DNA of 64,000 nucleotides from contig OX246740.1 of NCBI GenBank assembly GCA_945910005.1, forward strand, positions 3,241,897-3,305,896, given 5' to 3'. This document shows positions 60,289 through 64,000 of this stretch, piece by piece. Made by a program: the position numbers and the translations under genes. The stretch is from Isoperla grammatica. Lineage: Eukaryota > Arthropoda > Insecta > Plecoptera > Perlodidae. Each line of letters begins with the position of its first letter. The first letter of the stretch is position 1. The notes beneath the pieces are model-generated. The model had not been told where the DNA came from. It saw only the letters and a program-made list of their open reading frames with translations, and searched no databases.

Positions 60289-60607
60289 CACCTATATCAA
60301 TAGAAGGATACAACAAAGATAACTTTGCAAAAAACAAATGTCCATGCTCCATAAATTTCTCTATGAACATATTAACTTGTTTGTATTTGTTTTCATACAA
60401 CTTTTACAATATTATTATAATTAAAATATAGCCACGTGACATTCATGTTACATGTTGACCCAACTGTTTTACTTTTAACATACATACTCGCTTGCACATC
60501 AACATGATCTCTTACTGTTCATACTTCTCATGCCGCCTTGCTAGCGTCAATCTAAACTTAGTCCAGTGTATCCATGGTGGTGTTACGTATGTCTTGAGAG
60601 CTTCCCG

Positions 60608-60640
60608 CCCCCCCCCCCCACCCCCACCCCCACCCCCTCG
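60608..60640 (+). repeat. C-rich tract
   Basis: C12 followed by ACCCCC/ACCCC units. The minus strand has several G runs, so a G-quadruplex is possible. Confidence 0.9.
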
Positions 60641-61321
60641 TGAAAAAAAAACCTATTGGACTCATTGTATGTATAATCTCATATTCAAAAGCATCAAAGA
60701 AATAAAAATACGTCCTGAGCTGAGTAAAAATATGTTAAGAACAGTTTATTCGTAAACAGATTGTTGCTAAATATTACAGCTACGTCGCATATCCTTTAAT
60801 TATTTGTTTTAAACTTAAAAGTCCAAAAACTGCAAATTCTTTAATCGGATTATAAAATAATGCATATCAAATTTCAAAAAACAAAATAGCATATTGACAT
60901 TGATGTAACTGTAACTAACAATCAAAAATCCCGCTTTCTAGACTCAATTTTCTATAATTTGAGTACTCAAAAAGATTGGTAGAATTAAAACCACTTTAAA
61001 TTCATTTTTTATTTTATTATTTTATTTTCCATTTGTTCATGTGTTTATTTATCTTATACGGTTAAACCAGACCAATGCTTTCAACCCGTTGCCATATTAT
61101 GTCGCGGTAGTCATCTCAAGAGTAACGAGTTATACACACAAATAAATGGGCCACTTTCCACACCTGCAAGTCTATATTCTCAGCTGTTGAAAAACGTCAA
61201 TGTGTTAAAACCCTGTAAGTTGATTTTCATTGAGTGTAACTTCACCTTTGACAGGTGTTTTTTTTTTTTTTTACTGTTCGCAAAAACATTCTCACGTATT
61301 AGTTTAACGCGATCTGAGCCA
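60641..61321. other. AT-rich DNA, no feature supported
   Basis: T15 at 61,258-61,272. Nothing else. Confidence 0.5.
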
Positions 61322-61426
61322 CCTGTGTCGGGCTCATCCCACATCTGTGTCGGGCCCGTCCTGCATCTGTGTCGGGCCCGTCCCACATCTGTGTCGGGCG
61401 CGTCCCACATCTGTGTTGGGCCTGCT
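61322..61426 (+). repeat. 22-bp tandem array, unit CATCTGTGTCGGGCCCGTCCCA
   Basis: Five units with GTGTCGGGC (last GTGTTGGGC) at 61,325, 61,347, 61,369, 61,391 and 61,413. GC-rich against AT-rich flanks. The period equals that of the 52.5-kb minisatellite, but the sequences are unrelated. Confidence 0.93.
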
Positions 61427-64000
61427 TTTCTTTGTTATATTTATCGTGCCACATACCTTCGTAATAGATGGATTAAGAATTCCTTGTAAGCAAATGGACT
61501 ACATTGGATCTCATCTTTGAGAGATTGTTCTTAGTGAACAGCCTTAAATTAGACAAGGTCAAAAGGTTGTGGACATTCCTTTACTAATTGGTTAATGTCT
61601 GTGTTGCAAAGTTGTCCTTGCCATGATTCATTTTACTTGGCACTTCCTCAAGTAGCGTTTTGCTTCTTTGCAATAAGATGTCCACAACTCACACACTCCA
61701 TGGAATAAAACTATTTTGTCTAGAAACTACTCAAAGAAGTTAGAAAAACCATCAAATAAGTTGTATATTAGTTTGATTTTAACTGTGGGAGTTAATGAAG
61801 GGTTTAAGTAATTAAGATAGATGTATCGATCTGAGTCTCATTTCTAAAATATTTATAAAACTTACCTAACAAAAAAATGTAATCAATAAGAAACAGCCCG
61901 TATTTAAATATGTTTTTGGGGTAGACGTGCTCTTAAAATCACTAAGTTTTATAACTAAATTAGTTTTGTACCAAGTTCCGAGTGCAAAATTATGAATTGT
62001 TAACTGAATTGATGTACATTCCTTAAAATAACACCTTCGTTCATAACCTATTTTGAACAATAAATATTTGTTTAACGGTACCTAACAGTGGAAACTGATT
62101 GAAAATACAGTACGAAACAAAATTGAAACAAAAATATAATAAAATATAATATAAAATTCAAACAAATATGACAGGTGACGAAAAGTGGTGACGAAATGTG
62201 ACACGTATGTTCTTATATTAGTGAAAATAGTTATAAATTTTATTTATTTTAATATATCAATACAAAAAAAACTGAATTAGAGCAAAGGAAAACAATAATA
62301 AAACCATCCTCTCCATATCTCTTACACGCTCCATTATCTCTCTTCGGGACACGTATATTGTAACACAACTCAATTTGGCACGAAGTTGGAACATATTTAC
62401 TAGACAAAGATGTGATAAATTGGTAAATTACAATTTTAAAATTCAATTCATTGCTTTATTACTTTGCATTTACATTCCCGCCAGGGATAGTTTTAATACT
62501 TTCATACTTGGTAATTTTGTTTTAGATGTGGAACCAAAGTTTCGGGTTGTTCTTTATCATTATTCTAGACTTTAAGTTTTCATTTCCTTATCAAATCCTT
62601 TAGAAAGACACCCCGCTTTCTCCCATTGATCACAGCCATGCTATATCTACTTGGAAGCGTCTCTTACTTTCTTTCAGTTCGCTTCTCACTCCGCACTCAT
62701 ATTTATTTATGTGTGCAGGCGTGGCCGAGCCTCTAGCTAGACTAATAGGCGTCTACCCACGCCGGCAGTAACAATCTAAAATAAGAATGCGAGAGGTGGT
62801 TACATAAAGAACGTAATAATGGCAGAACACAAGCCTTGAAGAAAACTTGGCAATAAAAATAAAATGTCTGCATCCTTCTTATTATAGCGAGGTATATTGA
62901 TATTGTTTACTCGGATTTGAAATTGGCATTTAAGGTATTCGTCTCTCCACATGTCTCTATTCTTTCTGTCGTGAAACATTATTACATGTTAAGAACTATT
63001 AATTGTTTAACAATATAACAAAAATGTACCAACAAAAATGATAAAAATAGTTTTAATATTGAATTAGTAATTGTGTGGTTCCTTGGTCTAGTGGGTTTAT
63101 TTTTATTTTTGCTTCCAATTCCCGCTTAAGGTTGTTTTTTTAACATTGGAACTTGACTTGAGTCTATCTATGTGTCTATACTACACTTCTACTAAACTAT
63201 ACTATATTGAGTCTATACTGGTGTATAAATGCAAACGGTGGTTTATAATACGTTATACTTGAGAGTAGGAATCAAAATGTCGTCCTTCACACCGATGTAC
63301 CGAATATTTGTAATATTTGACACTTGTAGGATAGAAGGTACATTTAAACAAATAGAAAAACCAAAACTTCTAGAATATATGTCTTGGAGGTGGGTTTCGT
63401 GGTTTTAAAACAATACAACGAGGGAATACTATGGCTAAAATATATATAGCACGGACAATTATAAATGATTTCAAAGCATGTATAAGTATTTAACTTGTTT
63501 ATGTTAACACAACATGTAAACACTGGTTTTTACCGTGTTTGTGTGACATACAATAAAATACTAACTCCCTTTTAACACCAACAACGTATCGTCGTGTATA
63601 ACAGTGACTACTTCACGATCAGGTAGAAATGTTGGGAGAAAGAGTACAAATTGTCGTTTCTCCCGGAAGTTGCGTTTAGAACCAACATTGGATGTGAGGC
63701 TCTTCTAAGTAGCTTAATCACCAGCAGATAACACAAGATATCAAAGCTCTAGCTCTATATTATAAAGAACACAAAAAACATGATTAAAGACTCGTGACAC
63801 CATCCTTTCATTTTTGTTTTGGTAGGTAATAATTAAAATTTCATTTTGTTTGATATTGTAACGCTCTTCAAAATATATAAGGTGTTCTTAGAGAGCGAGT
63901 CAAATAACCGGAAGTATCAAAGTACACTCAGAATTAACACTTCCGGTTTATTATTTTTATGATAATTATAACATAAAAGAGAATCGAAATAAATTGACTG
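61427..64000. other. AT-rich DNA with two small hairpins
   Basis: GGCGTGG (62,718-62,724) pairs with CCACGCC (62,757-62,763), and the enclosed TGGCCGAGC resembles a tRNA A-box. AACCGGAAGT (63,906-63,915) pairs perfectly with ACTTCCGGTT (63,939-63,948). A tRNA-Glu-like half (TTCCTTGGTCTAGTGGGTT) lies at about 63,080. No gene supported. Confidence 0.45.

Noticed and set aside
62700..62775. Short C-terminal exon (VAEPLARLIGVYPRRQ) after an acceptor-like GTGCAG
   Set aside because: Only 16 codons, overlaps a hairpin, and no partner exon was found.
63075..63140. tRNA-Glu-like 5' half (TTCCTTGGTCTAGTGG)
   Set aside because: No T-arm at the right distance; a T-rich stretch interrupts it.
1..64000. 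CRISPR arrays, prokaryotic operons, integrated phage
   Set aside because: No spacer-separated repeats, no gene-dense strands and no prokaryotic gene structure anywhere in the window.

Overview
This window looks like intergenic and intronic DNA from an AT-rich invertebrate genome (about two-thirds A+T by eye, not counted). Nothing in it is bacterial or viral: there are no operons, no long reading frames and no ribosome-binding-site-led genes. The best lineage clue is two repeat fragments (20.5-21.0 kb and 55.9 kb) whose 3' ends read ACGTCGTTAAAC plus a short simple tail. I know that type of element from mollusc genomes, so a mollusc is my best guess, held at moderate confidence.

Coding content is very low. 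The longest ATG-started frame is 143 codons (51.7-52.1 kb, minus), about what chance gives at this base composition. The only gene model I can partly support is on the minus strand: a 41-codon first exon at 36,902-36,779 with a good start context, and a 76-codon terminal exon at 31,260-31,028 with an acidic C-terminus. They match in splice phase across a 5.5 kb interval that itself carries several mobile elements. I do not recognise the protein. A few other fragments (8.2, 23.5, 27.8 and 41.4 kb) are weak candidates and are marked so.

The rest is repeat biology. There is a tRNA-derived SINE family with four copies (1.2, 13.7, 15.8 and 43.0 kb), two other tRNA-like heads (16.7 and 19.0 kb), a two-copy family of ~90-bp hairpins carrying a tRNA T-arm-like motif (21.7 and 27.5 kb), at least four families of short inverted-repeat (MITE-like) elements, and a 648-bp hAT-like element with an 8-bp target duplication (33.3-34.0 kb).

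The most structured stretch is 52.5-58.5 kb. It holds a CpG-rich 22-bp minisatellite with a 177-bp higher-order duplication. It then has two adjacent long-unit tandem arrays (~354 bp and ~331 bp), bracketed by two inverted copies of a third repeat, and finally a 61-bp array. A truncated SINE sits inside the 331-bp array with a perfect 11-bp target-site duplication, and removing it restores the array period exactly.

Mono-G/mono-C runs of 12-21 bases recur about ten times, which is striking in such AT-rich DNA.
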